From Methyloversatilis sp. RAC08 (GTDB lineage: Bacteria > Pseudomonadota > Gammaproteobacteria > Burkholderiales > Rhodocyclaceae): 64,000 bases of DNA. The notes under the pieces were generated by a model. The model made no database searches. It saw nothing but the letters and a program-made list of their open reading frames with translations, and was not told the origin of the DNA. The stretch spans positions 3,224,001 to 3,288,000 of the forward strand of contig NZ_CP016448.1 of assembly GCF_001713355.1 (NCBI RefSeq), read 5' to 3'. Of the stretch, positions 38,991 to 48,010 are shown one piece after another (positions within the stretch are counted from its first letter, which is position 1; every line of letters begins with the position of its first letter). The position numbers and the translations under genes are program-made.

Positions 38991-39788
38991 ATGTCTGACT
39001 CACCGCTTACTGCAACGCGCGCGCCGTCGTCCGGCTTCAGCCTGTTCTATTACGCCAGTCCGCAGACCTTCTTCCCGCTTGCCGGCAAGCTGCTGTGGCC
39101 GACCTGGATCATCGCCATCGTGCTGACGATCGCCGGCCTCTACACCGGCTTCTTCATCGCACCGACCGATGCGACGCAGGGCGACAGTTACCGCATCATC
39201 TTCATCCACGTGCCGGCCGCGTGGATGTCCATGGTGATCTACCTGGTGATGGCCTTCTGGTGCGCGGTCGGGCTCATCTTCAACACCCGGCTGTCCTTCA
39301 TGATGTCGAGTGCACTCGCGCCGACCGGCGCGCTGTGGGCCTTCATCGCACTGTGGACCGGTGCGCTGTGGGGCAAGCCGACCTGGGGCACCTACTGGGT
39401 GTGGGACGCGCGACTCACGTCAGAACTCATTCTGTTCTTTCTTTATTGCGGCTACATGGCGCTGCAGGCGGCCATCGACGACCCGCGCCGGGCTGATCGC
39501 GCAGGGGCGCTGATCGCCATCGTCGGTGCGATCAACGTGCCGATCATCTATTTTTCGGTGAAGTGGTGGAACACCCTGCATCAGGGGGCGTCTGTAAGCC
39601 TGACGCAGTCGCCGTCGATGGCCAGCACCATGCTCACCGGCATGCTGCTGATGGCGCTGGCGGCATGGGCTTACACGATAGGCGTGGCACTTGTGCGTGT
39701 GCGCGCCATCATGATCGAACGCGAGCGGCACACCGACTGGGTGCGTCAGCTCGGCAACGCAACACAGGCAGGAGGCAGCAAGGCATGA
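38991..39788 (+). CDS. ccmC: CcmC, heme handling protein for CcmE
   Basis: Six-helix membrane protein of the heme-handling family that loads heme on to CcmE. 265 residues. Tryptophan-rich WWD-type motif is seen as [17 protein letters not shown], with conserved His residues flanking (IFIHVPAAW and WWNTLHQG). Overlaps ccmD by 4 nt. Confidence 0.96.
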   Translation: MSDSPLTATRAPSSGFSLFYYASPQTFFPLAGKLLWPTWIIAIVLTIAGLYTGFFIAPTDATQGDSYRIIFIHVPAAWMSMVIYLVMAFWCAVGLIFNTRLSFMMSSALAPTGALWAFIALWTGALWGKPTWGTYWVWDARLTSELILFFLYCGYMALQAAIDDPRRADRAGALIAIVGAINVPIIYFSVKWWNTLHQGASVSLTQSPSMASTMLTGMLLMALAAWAYTIGVALVRVRAIMIERERHTDWVRQLGNATQAGGSKA

Positions 39789-39982
39789 ACTGGGAAAGCG
39801 CCAGCCATTTCTGGGCGATGGGCGGATACGGATTCTTCGTGTGGGGCTCGTACGCGGTGACCGCTGTGCTGGTCGCCGCCGAACTGGTGATGGTTGCGAG
39901 GCGCATGCGCGCAGCGCGCGCCGGTGCGGCACGCGATGTGGCGATCGAACGCATGGATGCCGACCGGCGGGGGCGCGCATGA
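39785..39982 (+). CDS. ccmD: CcmD, small membrane protein of the Ccm complex
   Basis: 65-residue protein with one membrane helix (about 12-35: [21 protein letters not shown]) and a basic cytoplasmic tail ([10 protein letters not shown]). It helps release holo-CcmE from CcmABC. Overlaps ccmC and ccmE by 4 nt each. ATG 39785 is in the correct place for the family. Confidence 0.93.
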   Translation: MNWESASHFWAMGGYGFFVWGSYAVTAVLVAAELVMVARRMRAARAGAARDVAIERMDADRRGRA

Positions 39983-40425
39983 AACCGCGGCAGAAACGCT
40001 TCGCCCTGATCGCCGTCGGCGTGATCGCGCTGGCCGGCGCAGCCACGCTGGTGCTGACCGCGTTCGAGGACAACATGGTTTTCTTCTTCACGCCGAGCCA
40101 GGTGGCGGCGCGCGAAGCGCCGCAGGGCCGCACCTTCCGCATTGGTGGCATGGTCGAAGAGGGCAGCCTGCAACGCGGCGACGATGGCACGTCGGTCAAG
40201 TTCGTGGTGACGGATACGGCGCACAAGATTCCAGTCACGTTCACCGGCGCGCTGCCCGACCTGTTCAAGGAGGGCAAGGGCGTGGTGGCGCAGGGCAAGC
40301 TGAACGACGGCGGTGTTTTTGCCGCCAGCGAAGTGCTTGCCAAGCACGATGAGAATTACATGCCGCCGGAAGCGGCGCACGCGCTCGAACAGGCGAAGAA
40401 GGCGCAGGGCACGGTCGTCCAGTGA
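39979..40425 (+). CDS. ccmE: CcmE, periplasmic heme chaperone
   Basis: 148 residues: an N-terminal membrane anchor (about 8-28) and an OB-fold periplasmic domain. Covalent heme attaches to His123 in [12 protein letters not shown], with Tyr127 as the axial ligand expected for the family. It carries heme from CcmC to the CcmFH lyase. Confidence 0.96.
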   Translation: MKPRQKRFALIAVGVIALAGAATLVLTAFEDNMVFFFTPSQVAAREAPQGRTFRIGGMVEEGSLQRGDDGTSVKFVVTDTAHKIPVTFTGALPDLFKEGKGVVAQGKLNDGGVFAASEVLAKHDENYMPPEAAHALEQAKKAQGTVVQ

Positions 40426-40476
40426 AGTCCAACACCGGCGCGCCCTGGCGCGTCCGGTTTCAGGGGTTGAGCAAGC

Positions 40477-42495
40477 ATGTATCCCGAATTAGGTAATTTT
40501 TCGCTGTCCATTGCGCTGGTCCTTTCGCTGCTGCTGGGCATCCTGCCGCTGGTCGGCGCGCAGCGCGGCGACGCGCGGCTGATGGCGGCAGCGCGCCCGC
40601 TGACCCAGGGCGTGTTCGTGTTCGTCGCGTTTGCCTTCGTGTGCCAGATCCAGTCCTTCATCCTGAATGACTTTTCGGTGCTGAACGTCGCGACCAACTC
40701 GAATTCGACCTTGCCGCTGGAGTACCGCATCGCCGCCTCTTGGGGCAGTCACGAAGGGTCGCTGCTGCTTTGGGTGTTCATGCTGGCGGGTTGGGCGCTG
40801 GCGGTCAGCGTGTTCTCGCGCCGCCTGCCGCCGGACATGGTGGCACGCGTGCTGGCGGTGCTCGGACTGATCACGGTCGGCTTTCTCGCCTTCATGCTGG
40901 CCAGTTCGAACCCGTTCGACCGTCTGCTGCCGGCAGCGGTCGATGGCCGCGACCTGAATCCGCTGCTGCAGGATCCGGGCATGATTTTCCACCCGCCGAT
41001 GCTCTACATGGGCTATGTCGGCTTCTCGGTCGCCTTCGCCTTCGCCATCGCGGCGCTGATCGGCGGTCGTCTAGACGCGGCGTGGGCACGCTGGTCGCGG
41101 CCGTGGACCACCGTAGCCTGGGTGTTCCTGACGCTGGGCATCGCACTCGGCAGCTACTGGGCGTACTACGAACTCGGCTGGGGCGGCTGGTGGTTCTGGG
41201 ATCCGGTCGAGAACGCATCGTTCATGCCCTGGCTGGTCGGCACGGCACTGATCCATTCGCTGGCGGTGACCGAAAAGCGCGGCGCCTTCAAGAGCTGGAC
41301 GGTACTGCTCGCGATCTCGGCCTTTTCGCTGTCGCTGCTCGGCACCTTCCTCGTACGCTCCGGCGTGCTGACCTCGGTGCATGCCTTCGCCACCGACCCG
41401 GAACGCGGCGTGTTCATCCTCGCGCTGCTGGTGTTCGTCATCGGCACTTCGCTGCTGCTGTTCGCGATCCGTGCGCCGTCGGTCGGGCTGGGCGGCGGCT
41501 TCGCGCTCATTTCGCGTGAAACCGCGCTGCTCGGCAACAATGTGCTGCTGGCGGTGGCCACATCGGCAGTGCTGCTGGGCACGCTGTACCCGCTGTTTCT
41601 CGATGCGCTGGGCATGGGCAAGATTTCGGTCGGCGCGCCATATTTCGATGCGGTATTCGTGCCGCTGATGACGCCGGTCGCCTTCCTGATGGCGATCGGG
41701 CCCTTCGTGCGCTGGAAGAAGGACGGCGCACCCGGCCTGGTGACGCGCCTGCGCTGGGCCTTCGCAGTCAGCGTGGTCAGCACGGTCGTCATGATGGTCA
41801 TGTCGGGCGGCTTTGCACCGATGCTTGGCCTGGGTACCTTCATCGTCGTGTGGATCGTCGCAACCAGCGTGCAGCATCTGGTCGAGCGGCTGCGCGGCCG
41901 CACCGGTGACGGCAACTGGTTCGCCCGCGCCAGGGCGCTGCCCGGCGGCTGGTGGGGCATGTGGTTCGCACATCTGGGCATCGCGGTCACCATCGTCGGC
42001 ATCACGCTGGTCAAGGGGTTCGAACAGAACATCGACCTGAAGATGGCGCCCGGGCAGACGGCGACGCTGGCCGGCTACACCTTCCGTTTCGACGGCGCGT
42101 TCGCGCATGAGGGGCCGAACTACGACGCCGCGCGCGGGCGCATCGAAATGACTCGGGACGGCCGGTCGGTCGCGATGATGTATCCGGAGAAGCGCATGTA
42201 CCGCGTGTCGCAGATGCCGATGACCGAAGCGGCGATCGATTCGGGCATCACGCGCGACATCTATGTGTCGATGGGCGAGCCGCTGCCTGACGGCAGCGCA
42301 TGGATCGTGCGCATCTTCTACAAGCCTTTCATCAACTGGATCTGGATCGGCGCGCTCATCATGGCCCTCGGCGGTACGCTCGCAGCGGCTGACCGGCGCT
42401 ACCGCAAGCTCGCGCAACGCGACGGGCGGCAGCCTGCCGAAGAAGCAGCTGCAACGGTGGTGAAACCGGGACCGGCGCAGGAACAGCACGCATGA
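40477..42495 (+). CDS. ccmF: CcmF, cytochrome c heme lyase subunit
   Basis: Large polytopic membrane protein, 672 residues, that attaches heme to the CXXCH of apocytochrome c with CcmH and CcmI. The WWD motif is GWWFWDPVENASFMPWL, followed by conserved His in GTALIHSLAVTEKRGAF. A periplasmic C-terminal domain precedes the last helix (WIWIGALIMALGG). Overlaps ccmG by 4 nt. Confidence 0.96.
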   Translation: MYPELGNFSLSIALVLSLLLGILPLVGAQRGDARLMAAARPLTQGVFVFVAFAFVCQIQSFILNDFSVLNVATNSNSTLPLEYRIAASWGSHEGSLLLWVFMLAGWALAVSVFSRRLPPDMVARVLAVLGLITVGFLAFMLASSNPFDRLLPAAVDGRDLNPLLQDPGMIFHPPMLYMGYVGFSVAFAFAIAALIGGRLDAAWARWSRPWTTVAWVFLTLGIALGSYWAYYELGWGGWWFWDPVENASFMPWLVGTALIHSLAVTEKRGAFKSWTVLLAISAFSLSLLGTFLVRSGVLTSVHAFATDPERGVFILALLVFVIGTSLLLFAIRAPSVGLGGGFALISRETALLGNNVLLAVATSAVLLGTLYPLFLDALGMGKISVGAPYFDAVFVPLMTPVAFLMAIGPFVRWKKDGAPGLVTRLRWAFAVSVVSTVVMMVMSGGFAPMLGLGTFIVVWIVATSVQHLVERLRGRTGDGNWFARARALPGGWWGMWFAHLGIAVTIVGITLVKGFEQNIDLKMAPGQTATLAGYTFRFDGAFAHEGPNYDAARGRIEMTRDGRSVAMMYPEKRMYRVSQMPMTEAAIDSGITRDIYVSMGEPLPDGSAWIVRIFYKPFINWIWIGALIMALGGTLAAADRRYRKLAQRDGRQPAEEAAATVVKPGPAQEQHA

Positions 42496-43019
42496 GTCGC
42501 TATCTGTGGCCGCTCGGCCTGTTCGTCGTGCTGGCCGGCTTCCTGTTTGCCGGCCTGTTCCTGAATCCGCGCGAAGTGCCCAGCCCTCTGATCGGCCGTA
42601 CGGTGCCGGTGTTCAGCGTCGCCCAACTGGGGGCACCGGACAAGACCTTCTCGCCGGCCGACATGAAGGGCAAGGTGTGGTTGATGAATGTGTGGGCGTC
42701 GTGGTGCGTGTCGTGCCGGCAGGAACACCCGCTGCTGGTCGAACTCGCGAAGACCGGCACGGTCACGATGGTCGGTCTGCACTACAAGGACGAACGCGAC
42801 GCAGGCCTTAAGTGGCTGGCCGACTACGGCGACCCCTACCTGCTGTCGGCGCACGACCGTGACGGTCGCGTCGCGATCGACTTCGGTGTCTATGGCACGC
42901 CGGAAACCTTCATCATCGACCGCCAGGGCGTGATCCGCCACAAGCACACCGGGCCGCTGACGCCCGCACTGCTGCGCGACGACATCCTGCCGCGCATCCG
43001 GCAACTCGAGGCCTCCTGA
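42492..43019 (+). CDS. ccmG: CcmG/DsbE thiol-disulfide oxidoreductase
   Basis: 175-residue membrane-anchored thioredoxin-fold protein that reduces apocytochrome c thiols. Active site WCVSC (Cys72, Cys75) and the cis-proline segment GVYGTPETFIID. An N-terminal helix (about 5-22) anchors it in the inner membrane. One nt separates its stop from the ccmH start. Confidence 0.95.
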   Translation: MSRYLWPLGLFVVLAGFLFAGLFLNPREVPSPLIGRTVPVFSVAQLGAPDKTFSPADMKGKVWLMNVWASWCVSCRQEHPLLVELAKTGTVTMVGLHYKDERDAGLKWLADYGDPYLLSAHDRDGRVAIDFGVYGTPETFIIDRQGVIRHKHTGPLTPALLRDDILPRIRQLEAS

Positions 43020-43020
43020 C

Positions 43021-43494
43021 ATGCGCCATCTGTTCCTGCTGATCGCGCTGTCGATCTGCGCGCTGCTGCCTGCGCACGCCGATCAGGCGCAGCCGCTCGC
43101 CGACGATCCTGCGGTCGAGGCGCGCGTCCAGCATCTCGGCGAAGAACTGCGCTGCCTCGTCTGCCAGAACCAGAACATCGCCGATTCGCACGCCGATCTG
43201 GCGATGGACCTGAAGAAGCAGGTGCGCGAGCAGATCGCCGCCGGTCGCAGCGACCGCGAAATTCTCGACTACATGGTCGAGCGTTACGGCGACTTCGTGC
43301 TGTACCGACCGCCGCTCAAGGCCAGCACGGTGCTGCTCTGGGCCGGGCCATTCGTGCTGCTGGGCGTGGTCGTGCTGCTGCTCGGCCGTCGTCTGCGCCG
43401 TCGTACGGTCCAGGCGGCGGCCGCCAATACATTGAGTGCCGATGAGCAGAAGCGCGCGCGCGCGCTGCTGGCCGGCGAGGAGAAACAGGTTTGA
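43021..43494 (+). CDS. ccmH: CcmH, LRCxxC heme-lyase component
   Basis: 157 residues. Signal peptide (to AHA), redox motif LRCLVCQNQ (Cys45, Cys48) and a three-helix bundle typical of CcmH/NrfF, then a membrane helix (about 100-122) and a short tail. Short form without the fused CcmI part, which is the next gene. Confidence 0.95.
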   Translation: MRHLFLLIALSICALLPAHADQAQPLADDPAVEARVQHLGEELRCLVCQNQNIADSHADLAMDLKKQVREQIAAGRSDREILDYMVERYGDFVLYRPPLKASTVLLWAGPFVLLGVVVLLLGRRLRRRTVQAAAANTLSADEQKRARALLAGEEKQV

Positions 43495-44342
43495 CGCAGT
43501 TCTTGATCGGCGCCGGGCTGATGCTCGCCCTGGCGCTCGCCTTCGTGCTCGCCCCGTTGTTGCGCGGGCGTTCCGGCGCAGTCCCCGAAGCCCAGCGTGC
43601 GCTGACGCTGGCCATTCACCGCGACGCCCTGGCAGAACTCGACCGCGATCTGGCGGCCGGTCTGATCGACGATGCGCAGTACCGCATTTCCTGCGCGGAA
43701 CTGGAGCGTCGGGTGCTCGACGAAGCGGGTGCCGCACCGACGTCGGTGCGCAGTTCCGGCCGCTGGGTGGCCATCGTGTCGGCCCTCGCCGTGCCGGTCT
43801 TCGCCGTGCCGGTCTATCTTGCGCTCGGCAATCCCGAGGCCGTGGATGCGCCGCGCAGCAGCCCGAGCGAGCAGCAGGCCATGGGACAGGAGGAAATCAC
43901 TCCGGAGCGCATCAGGGCGATGGTGGATCAACTCGCCGAGCGCATGAAGAGCGAGCCGGACAACGCCGACGGCTGGCAGATGCTGGCGCGCTCGTACAGC
44001 GCCATGCAGCGCTTCGACGAGGCAAGCGTGGCGTATGGGAATCTGGTGAAGATCGTCAGTGGTGACGCACAGGTATGGACCGATTACGCCGATGTGCTCG
44101 CGATGAGCAAGGGGCGCCAGCTGTCGGGTGAGCCTGAAGCCATGCTGGCGAAGGCGCTCGCCATCGATCCGGATCATCCGAAGGCCTTAGCGCTCGCCGG
44201 CAGTGCCGCGATGCAGCGCGGCGACAAGGCGGGCGCACGCAAGCACTGGGAGCGACTGCTGAAGTTGCTGCCGCCGGAGTCGCCGTTGATCCAGCCGCTG
44301 ACCGAAAGCCTGCAGGATGCTGCGGAGACGCCGGCGAACTGA
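43491..44342 (+). CDS. ccmI: CcmI, apocytochrome c chaperone
   Basis: 283-residue protein with two N-terminal membrane helices (about 4-22 and 88-107) around a cytoplasmic loop and a periplasmic TPR region (about 140-260) that holds apocytochrome c. Shorter than many CcmI. The start is TTG 43491, overlapping the ccmH stop (TTGA), with GAGGAG about 8 nt upstream. Last gene of the ccm operon; a bidirectional terminator follows. Confidence 0.92.
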   Translation: MTQFLIGAGLMLALALAFVLAPLLRGRSGAVPEAQRALTLAIHRDALAELDRDLAAGLIDDAQYRISCAELERRVLDEAGAAPTSVRSSGRWVAIVSALAVPVFAVPVYLALGNPEAVDAPRSSPSEQQAMGQEEITPERIRAMVDQLAERMKSEPDNADGWQMLARSYSAMQRFDEASVAYGNLVKIVSGDAQVWTDYADVLAMSKGRQLSGEPEAMLAKALAIDPDHPKALALAGSAAMQRGDKAGARKHWERLLKLLPPESPLIQPLTESLQDAAETPAN

Positions 44343-44440
44343 GCTGTCAGGACTGAATTGTCATTTCGCGCCGATCGCAAGCATCAGGCCGTACCATGAA
44401 CCGCTGCGAGTTCTGAAACCGACAGACGAAAAGACAGACG

Positions 44441-44470
44441 AAAAAAAGCCGGCATCTCGCCGGCTTTTTT
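44441..44470. terminator. Bidirectional terminator between ccmI and the lipoprotein gene
   Basis: A-tract, AGCCGGC, loop ATCTC, GCCGGCT, T-tract. It works for both converging genes. Confidence 0.92.
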
Positions 44471-44487
44471 CATTTCGAAGCGAAGAA

Positions 44488-44802
44488 TTACTTCTTCATT
44501 TCTTCAGCAGCAGCCTTGGCAGCATCGGCAGCAGCATCAACGGCTTCGCCGGCAGCCTTGGCAGCTTCGCCAGCGGCGTCGGTGGCGACAGCGGCTGCAT
44601 CCGTAGCGGTGGCTGCAGCATCCGTAGCGGTCGCTGCAGCTGCGTCAGCGGCAGCCGGGGCGGCATCAGCGGCTGCGGGGGCAGCGTCAGCCGGGGCAGC
44701 GGCCGGAGCGGGTTCGGCAACCGGTGCCGGTGCTTCTTCCGGCTTCGAGCAAGCGGCGAGAGTCAGGGCGAGCAGGGCGGCGGCGAGGAGGGACTGTTTC
44801 AT
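44488..44802 (-). CDS. Small alanine-rich lipoprotein
   Basis: 104 residues. Lipoprotein signal peptide with lipobox LAAC (cleavage before Cys near residue 18) and Ser at +2, which predicts outer-membrane sorting. Then a Pro/Ala/Glu-rich linker and a long alanine-rich stretch with an approximate 7-11-residue period (ATATDAAATATDAAA ... AGEAAKAAGEA) likely to form a helix. ATG 44802 has AAGGAA 8 nt upstream; the frame continues to 44865 without a ribosome site. Function unknown; perhaps a structural link between outer membrane and cell wall. Confidence 0.8.
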   Translation of the reverse strand: MKQSLLAAALLALTLAACSKPEEAPAPVAEPAPAAAPADAAPAAADAAPAAADAAAATATDAAATATDAAAVATDAAGEAAKAAGEAVDAAADAAKAAAEEMKK

Positions 44803-44875
44803 TTTGATTTCCTTGGCTGATGGCGACAACAAAAATTCTGTCTGACAAGATCGAACGTGCAGCATCGATCAGCCC

Positions 44876-44904
44876 AAAATAGTAGCACGGGCGTCATGTA
44901 TCAA
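44876..44904 (-). promoter_or_regulatory. Sigma-70 promoter of the alanine-rich lipoprotein gene
   Basis: On the minus strand, TTGATA (44904-44899), 17-bp spacer, TATTTT (44881-44876). It gives a leader of about 67 nt. The match suggests strong constitutive expression. Confidence 0.65.
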
Positions 44905-44927
44905 GGTAGCGCGCGGGAAACATGACC

Positions 44928-45416
44928 TTACAGGCCGAACTTTGTTGTGCTGATGCAACATGAGCAGGCCTCCCACAATTCACTGAAGCGCTGCTTGTAT
45001 CCGGCGTTTTCCAGCGCATCGCCGATCAGCAGTTTGCCGCGGAAATGCTTGCTGTGCGTGCGAATCAACAGGGAGCCACCGGCGCTGAGCATGAAGGTTT
45101 CGGTCAGATGGCGCAGGGTGCGCGGTGTCTGCCGAATATGCATCCGGTGCGATTGCGCGGCGCACAAATTCCACAGCCGCGGCATGCGATGCTGCAGCGC
45201 ATCGGCGTCATGAAGCACGATGCGCACCGTCATCGCCGGGTCGCGCGCCAGCGCGTCCGACAACTGTGCCACGCATGGTGAGCTGGCCAGCGCGGTGTCC
45301 ACCAGATCGACGTCGAAAATGTCGAGGCCGAGGCGGCTGTGTTCGATCTGCTGCACCACTGCGGCCTGATAGCCCGCGCGATCGGTGAAGCGCAGCGGCT
45401 CGGCAGCGTCAGTCAC
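44928..45416 (-). CDS. Conserved hypothetical protein
   Basis: 162 residues from GTG 45416. Not assigned to a known function; similar small proteins accompany RoxA-like genes in betaproteobacteria as far as I recall. It has LDIFDVDLVD, a run VRIVLHDADALQHRMPRLW and RTHSKHFRGKLLIGD. The His-Lys-Arg spacing in the last segment is loosely like phospholipase D-fold proteins but no complete HKD motif is present. The start overlaps the stop of the JmjC gene by 8 nt. A Cys-rich stretch (EACSCCIS) precedes the C-terminus. Confidence 0.7.
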   Translation of the reverse strand: MTDAAEPLRFTDRAGYQAAVVQQIEHSRLGLDIFDVDLVDTALASSPCVAQLSDALARDPAMTVRIVLHDADALQHRMPRLWNLCAAQSHRMHIRQTPRTLRHLTETFMLSAGGSLLIRTHSKHFRGKLLIGDALENAGYKQRFSELWEACSCCISTTKFGL

Positions 45417-46536
45417 CGTGGGCACCCGGGTACAGGAAGCCGTCGCCATACCAGTCGTGCAGCAGTGCCAGTGTGCCGGCATGGTCAGGCACGGCGGCCA
45501 GCAGTCGATCGCGCGCCAGCGCTGCAAGCGTCCCGGCGCTGCCTTGCGGTACATCGACCGCCTCGCCATTGATCCAGAGATGGCGGCCGCTGCGCAGCAG
45601 CTGCGTGCGCGTGTCGAGCCGAACACCGTGCTTCGACACCTTCTGTGCGAAACGCTTCAGACCCGGCGTGTCGTCCGGCGGGTCGAAGAACACGTGCTGC
45701 TTCGGTTCCGAAAGGTAGCTGCCGAGGAACTGTTCGACGTCGCTGCGCGACCAGCGGATGGCGCCCAGTATGTCGGCGACGCGATCGATCATGGCCGGCG
45801 GCAGTCTGGCCGGGTCGTCCTGCAACGCGAGATCCGGGTCGGCGTACATGCCGTCGAGGCACAGCCGGTCGCGCAGGTGGTCGAGGAAGGCGGTGCCCAA
45901 TTCCTGCGCCGACGGGGCGCGGAAGCCGATCGAGTACGTGGTGCATTCGCCTTCGGCGACACCGTTGTGCGCGTAGTGCGGCGGCAGGTAGAGCAGGTCG
46001 CCGGGTTCGAGCAGCCATTCCTGCTCGGGCACGAAGTCGCGCAGGATGCGCAGCGGCGCGCCGTCGACCAGCGTCAGATCCTTCTGTGCGCTGATCTGCC
46101 AGCGGCGCCGGCCACTGCCCTGCAGCAGGAATACGTCGTAGGAGTCGAAGTGCGGCCCGACGCCGCCGCCATCGGTGGCATAGCTCACCATGACATCGTC
46201 GAGCCGTGCATACGGGATGAACGCGAAGCGGCGCATCAGGGCATCGGCCTGCGGCAGCAACAGATTCAGGCCCTGCACCAGCACCGTCCAGGGCTGCGAC
46301 TTCGGCCGCTTCAACAGCTGCTTCGGCAGCGGGCCGCGTTCGAGTTGCCAGCCGGCGGAGTCATGCGCGATGAAGCGCGATTCGACGTCTTCGTCGCGTG
46401 CCAGATCGAACAGCGCGTCGCGGCTCAGCAGCCCGTCGAAGCCGGGGATCGCGCCACGCACCAGCAGCGGCTTCTTCTGCCAGTGGTCACGCAGGAAGGT
46501 GCGCGGGCTCAGCCCGCCGAGCAGTGTCTTGTCCAT
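45409..46536 (-). CDS. JmjC-type 2-oxoglutarate/Fe(II) oxygenase, RoxA (YcfD)-like
   Basis: 375-residue cupin-fold oxygenase related to E. coli RoxA, which hydroxylates an arginine of ribosomal protein L16. Iron ligands His129 and Asp131 (GVGPHFDSYDVFLLQ) and His190 (LPPHYAHNGVAE) are in place. The C-terminal part (after about 230) corresponds to the dimerisation and winged-helix domains of RoxA. ATG 46536 has GGAG about 11 nt upstream; the frame extends to 46674 across the divergent promoter region. Divergent from rlmD. Confidence 0.85.
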   Translation of the reverse strand: MDKTLLGGLSPRTFLRDHWQKKPLLVRGAIPGFDGLLSRDALFDLARDEDVESRFIAHDSAGWQLERGPLPKQLLKRPKSQPWTVLVQGLNLLLPQADALMRRFAFIPYARLDDVMVSYATDGGGVGPHFDSYDVFLLQGSGRRRWQISAQKDLTLVDGAPLRILRDFVPEQEWLLEPGDLLYLPPHYAHNGVAEGECTTYSIGFRAPSAQELGTAFLDHLRDRLCLDGMYADPDLALQDDPARLPPAMIDRVADILGAIRWSRSDVEQFLGSYLSEPKQHVFFDPPDDTPGLKRFAQKVSKHGVRLDTRTQLLRSGRHLWINGEAVDVPQGSAGTLAALARDRLLAAVPDHAGTLALLHDWYGDGFLYPGAHGD

Positions 46537-46620
46537 GGTGCGGATTATCTCCGATGCGCCGGAAAGCGCGTGCGCAGCGGGTAAAATCCGCATCCCCCAA
46601 GAATCATGCAAGGTTGAGCC

Positions 46621-47940
46621 ATGCCGGTTGTCCGTATCGAATCGATGGACCACGAAGGTCGCGGCGTTGCGCACTTCGAAGGCAAGGTGATCTTCGTGGA
46701 TGGTGCGCTGACGGGCGAGCAGATCGATTTTTCACCCTATGTCCGCAAGCCGTCGTACGAACTGGCGCAGATCAGCCGCATCCTGAAGCACAGCCCGCAG
46801 CGGGTGCAGCCGCGCTGCCGTTACTTCGGCACCTGCGGCGGCTGCAGCATGCAGCACCTCGACGTGGTCGCGCAGGCGTCGGTCAAGCAGCGCGTGCTGG
46901 AAGATGCGCTGTGGCATGTCGGCCGCGTGAAGCCGGAGACGGTGTTCACGCCGCTGATCGGGCCCGGCTGGGGGTACCGTTACAGGGCACGCCTGTCGGT
47001 GCGTCACGTGTCGCGCAAGGGCGGCGTGCTGGTGGGCTTCCGGGAACGCAAGTCGAGCCATGTGACGAATATGTCGTCGTGCGAGGTGCTGCCGCCACAC
47101 ATGTCGGCAATGCTTTTGCCGCTGCGCGAACTGATAAACGGCTTTTCGATCTGCGACCGAGTGCCGCAGGTCGAGGTGGCGATCGGCGGCGAGGGCGCGC
47201 AGCAGATGACCGTGCTGGTGTTTCGCGTGCTCTCGTCGTTGTCGGCGCAGGACGAAACCGCGCTGCGTGCGTTTGCCGACGCGCAGCGGGTGTCCATCTA
47301 TGTCCAGCCGGGCGGCCCCGACACGCTGGCGCCGTTCTGGCCGCTGCCGATGCCCGAACTCGCGTACGAGCTGCCCGATTTCGGCGTTCGCCTGGCCTTT
47401 GCGCCGTCGGAATTCACCCAGGTGAATCACGGCATCAACCGCTCGCTGCTGCGTCGCGCCATGTCGATGCTGGCGCCGCAAGCGGGCGAGCGCATCGCCG
47501 ACATGTTCTGCGGTCTGGGCAACTTTTCGCTGCCGATTGCGGCGCTCGGCGCTGACGTGGTCGGTATCGAGGGCGCCGAAGCGCTGGTGCAGCGCGCCGC
47601 GCGCAACGCCGAAGCGAACGGTCTGGCGTCGCGCGCCAGCTTTCGTGTCGCCAATCTGTTCAAGGCGACACCCGAAAGCCTCGCCGCGCTCGGCCACTTC
47701 GACAAGATGGTGATCGATCCGCCGCGCGAAGGCGCCTTCGATCTGGTCAAGGCGCTGCCCCGGGCAGATGCCGCAGGCGCGGTGCAGCGCATCGTGTATG
47801 TGTCGTGCAGCCCGGCCACGCTGGCGCGCGATCTGGCCGTGCTGATCAACGACAAGGGGTATCGCTTCCGCGGCGCCGGCATCGCCAACATGTTTCCGCA
47901 GACTTCGCACGTCGAGTCGATCGCGCTGATCGAGCGCTGA
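46621..47940 (+). CDS. rlmD: 23S rRNA (uracil-C5)-methyltransferase RlmD
   Basis: 439-residue RumA-type enzyme that makes m5U in 23S rRNA (position 1939 in E. coli). N-terminal TRAM domain, iron-sulfur cluster motif CRYFGTCGGCSMQH, SAM-binding DMFCGLGNFSLPIA, and catalytic Cys in VYVSCSPATLARDL. EFTQVNHGINR is the usual FxQxN motif. A TAAAAT box at 46582-46587 may be its -10 element. Confidence 0.94.
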   Translation: MPVVRIESMDHEGRGVAHFEGKVIFVDGALTGEQIDFSPYVRKPSYELAQISRILKHSPQRVQPRCRYFGTCGGCSMQHLDVVAQASVKQRVLEDALWHVGRVKPETVFTPLIGPGWGYRYRARLSVRHVSRKGGVLVGFRERKSSHVTNMSSCEVLPPHMSAMLLPLRELINGFSICDRVPQVEVAIGGEGAQQMTVLVFRVLSSLSAQDETALRAFADAQRVSIYVQPGGPDTLAPFWPLPMPELAYELPDFGVRLAFAPSEFTQVNHGINRSLLRRAMSMLAPQAGERIADMFCGLGNFSLPIAALGADVVGIEGAEALVQRAARNAEANGLASRASFRVANLFKATPESLAALGHFDKMVIDPPREGAFDLVKALPRADAAGAVQRIVYVSCSPATLARDLAVLINDKGYRFRGAGIANMFPQTSHVESIALIER

Positions 47941-47962
47941 TCCGGTCGCGTGCGACGGCAGA

Positions 47963-47996
47963 AATGAAGAAGGCGGCCGCAGCCGCCTTCTTCATT
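47963..47996. terminator. Bidirectional terminator between rlmD and the BI-1 gene
   Basis: AATGAAGAAGGCGGC, loop CGCA, GCCGCCTTCTTCATT: a perfect 15-bp stem between two converging genes. Confidence 0.88.
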
Positions 47997-48010
47997 CCGT
48001 TCAGCCGGGG

